This document shows, piece by piece, positions 6,474 to 7,431 of a stretch of 7,431 nt of DNA. A model generated the notes under the pieces. The model was not told the origin of the DNA. It ran no database searches and worked only from the letters and a program-made list of their open reading frames with translations. How positions within the stretch are numbered: the stretch's first letter is position 1; every line of letters starts with the position of its first letter. The stretch is from an uncultured Desulfobulbaceae bacterium (lineage in GTDB: Bacteria > Desulfobacterota > Desulfobulbia > Desulfobulbales > BM004), in NCBI GenBank assembly GCA_947258675.1, contig CAMYJP010000096.1, positions 1 through 7,431 on the forward strand, written 5' to 3'. Both the position numbers and the translations under genes were made by a program.

Positions 6474-6489
6474 CGATTAGCAGTCGATA
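6471..6489. promoter_or_regulatory. 6-bp perfect inverted repeat abutting the larger one
   Basis: TATCGA (6471-6476) and TCGATA (6484-6489) flank 7 bp. The left arm overlaps the right arm of the 6446-6473 repeat by three bases, making a composite site just upstream of the EEP gene. Confidence 0.4.
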
Positions 6490-6577
6490 AGATGGTAACC
6501 GTCTGCCGTCATATCACTTTATATTGTTCTGATCTTAAAACCAGTGCGTTGGACCCGCTTAATAATTATAAAAACAA

Positions 6578-7321
6578 ATGCGGATTAGAATTCTGACATA
6601 CAACATCCATCGAGCTATAGGTGTTGATCGCCGCTGCCGATTGGACCGGATTATTAAAATTCTGGCTCATCACAACCCGGATATCGTTCTTCTCCAGGAA
6701 GTTGATTTCAAAGTTCCCCGCTCAAAAAAGAAGAATCAAGCCAAAGAGTTGGCCAAGGCACTAAATTACCCGTTTTATGAAATTGGTTTGAATGTTCAGC
6801 TGCGACAGGGATATTACGGGAATGCTACCTTGAGTAAATTTCCTATCCTGCGAAAAAGAAATATCGATCTAACCATTGGTACCCACAAACGTCGTGGCTG
6901 CCAGCATACATCAATTCGATTAGAGGCCGATTCATTTTACCCACAGATATTGGAAGTATTTAATCTACACTTAGGTCTATCAGCACACGAACGAGCTCGG
7001 CAGGTAGGATTGCTCGCGCAATCGGTGGAATTTGCATCAATGAGTTCAAGCCACCTGTGTATTGTCGGGGGTGATTTCAATGACTGGCGGTCTCTTCTTC
7101 CCCCTGTTTTTACTTCTATTCTCGGATTCCAATGTGCAACAGAACTCAAAAGACGCAATGATGAAGCTATTCCCACCTATCCATCATTTTCTCCAGCAGG
7201 AAGTCTTGATAAAATCTTCTTTCGCGGAGGTCTCCGAAAAATAAAAGGCCGCAGCTGTCGACTGCCTATTTCCAAGGTCGCCAGTGATCATCTGCCGATT
7301 ATTGTAGACCTTGAAACTTAG
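6578..7321 (+). CDS. endonuclease/exonuclease/phosphatase (EEP/DNase I-fold) family hydrolase
   Basis: Metal-dependent phosphodiesterase/phosphatase-fold protein, 247 residues. All expected catalytic motifs are present and in order: TYNIH (Asn9), LLQEVD (Glu41), YGNATLSKFPI (81-90 region), FNLHLGL (His131), GGDFNDW (Asp166, Asn168), SLDKIFF (Asp211) and ASDHLPI (Asp237, His238). By family knowledge Glu41 binds Mg2+, and His238 with Asp166/Asp211 supports phosphodiester cleavage. Family members act on DNA, RNA, phospholipids or phosphoinositides, so the substrate cannot be read from the sequence. No signal peptide or membrane segment is seen, so it is probably cytoplasmic. The start is fixed by an in-frame TAA at 6569-6571, 6 nt upstream of the ATG; no Shine-Dalgarno is present in the AT-rich leader. 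A further gene on the same strand begins 9 nt after the stop, which implies translational linkage. Confidence 0.93.
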   Translation: MRIRILTYNIHRAIGVDRRCRLDRIIKILAHHNPDIVLLQEVDFKVPRSKKKNQAKELAKALNYPFYEIGLNVQLRQGYYGNATLSKFPILRKRNIDLTIGTHKRRGCQHTSIRLEADSFYPQILEVFNLHLGLSAHERARQVGLLAQSVEFASMSSSHLCIVGGDFNDWRSLLPPVFTSILGFQCATELKRRNDEAIPTYPSFSPAGSLDKIFFRGGLRKIKGRSCRLPISKVASDHLPIIVDLET

Positions 7322-7325
7322 GGAG
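7322..7325 (+). promoter_or_regulatory. Shine-Dalgarno of the right-edge gene
   Basis: GGAG immediately after the EEP stop codon, 5 nt before a TTG. It supports the TTG at 7331 as the start of the next gene rather than the nearby ATG at 7338, whose frame stops after eight codons. Confidence 0.6.
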
Positions 7326-7330
7326 CAAGA

Positions 7331-7431
7331 TTGAAAAATGATACCCCACCCGCAGAGCAGGTAGCCTCAGGAGATAAGCATTCTGAAGGGCATAAACTCC
7401 GACTTCGAGCCCCCTTGTATACAAGAATATT
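7331..7431 (+). CDS. start of an unidentified protein, cut by the window edge
   Basis: Open frame from TTG to the right edge (33 codons and 2 nt), reading MKNDTPPAEQVASGD, then KHSEGHKLRLRAPLYTRI. The frame is supported by GGAG 5 nt upstream and by close spacing (9 nt) to the EEP stop; the other two frames are closed by stop codons close to the EEP stop. The N-terminus is polar and probably disordered, then basic, without a signal peptide so far. I do not recognise the family from this fragment. EEP genes of this kind can sit beside phospholipase-D-like or membrane-protein genes in related bacteria, but nothing visible here confirms that. Confidence 0.55.
   Translation, partial: MKNDTPPAEQVASGDKHSEGHKLRLRAPLYTRI

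Larger units (their letters stand above)
6235..6577. other. AT-rich divergent intergenic region
   Basis: This 343-bp gap separates the PilZ gene (minus) from the EEP hydrolase gene (plus) and should hold both promoters. It is strongly AT-rich, with an 8-T run at 6268-6275, and contains two abutting inverted repeats (6446-6473 and 6471-6489). Possible promoter pieces are a TTGACT on the minus strand at 6302-6307 and a TATATT at 6520-6525 on the plus strand, but neither has a properly spaced partner. No open frame with a ribosome site was seen. Confidence 0.55.

Overview
The window reads as chromosomal DNA of a Gram-negative bacterium with moderate G+C (below about 50 % by eye). The protein styles (a fused two-repeat M16 zinc peptidase with a signal peptide, a small PilZ protein, a short EEP-family hydrolase, and a Pgi with the GFRKSQYG segment) suggest a Desulfobacterota/Desulfobulbales-like organism. 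That placement is inference from memory of such families, not a database result. No transposase, phage gene, CRISPR array, tRNA or rRNA was seen.

Layout. Positions 1-5248 hold three genes on the minus strand, in transcription order: a secreted M16 zinc metallopeptidase (5248 to 2483), ribulose-phosphate 3-epimerase rpe (2411 to 1737), and glucose-6-phosphate isomerase pgi (from 1450, running off the left edge without its C-terminus). Spacing is 71 bp between the peptidase and rpe, and about 286 bp between rpe and pgi. Peptidase and rpe could share a transcript; pgi may have its own promoter. Rpe and Pgi act on pentose-phosphate and glycolytic sugar phosphates. The peptidase acts outside the cytoplasm and has no obvious metabolic link to them.

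Positions 5249-5817 are a 569-bp gap with no convincing gene but unusually rich in symmetry: a 41-nt hairpin that overlaps an alternative pairing, a 36-nt near-palindrome, a spaced inverted repeat, and an imperfect 23-bp direct repeat whose right copy forms a hairpin behind the PilZ gene. This is the least explained part of the window and the best candidate for something undescribed (structured leader RNA, small RNA or small non-autonomous repeat element).

Positions 5818-6234 (minus) encode a PilZ-domain protein with both c-di-GMP-binding motifs. A 343-bp AT-rich gap with two abutting inverted repeats separates it from a divergent plus-strand pair: an endonuclease/exonuclease/phosphatase-fold hydrolase (6578-7321), whose start lacks a Shine-Dalgarno sequence, and the start of another gene at 7331 (TTG, good Shine-Dalgarno) that leaves the window on the right.

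The coding genes are ordinary conserved families. No complete novel protein system is visible; the interest lies in the non-coding structure at 5374-5756, the divergent regulatory gap, and a few residue-level oddities.
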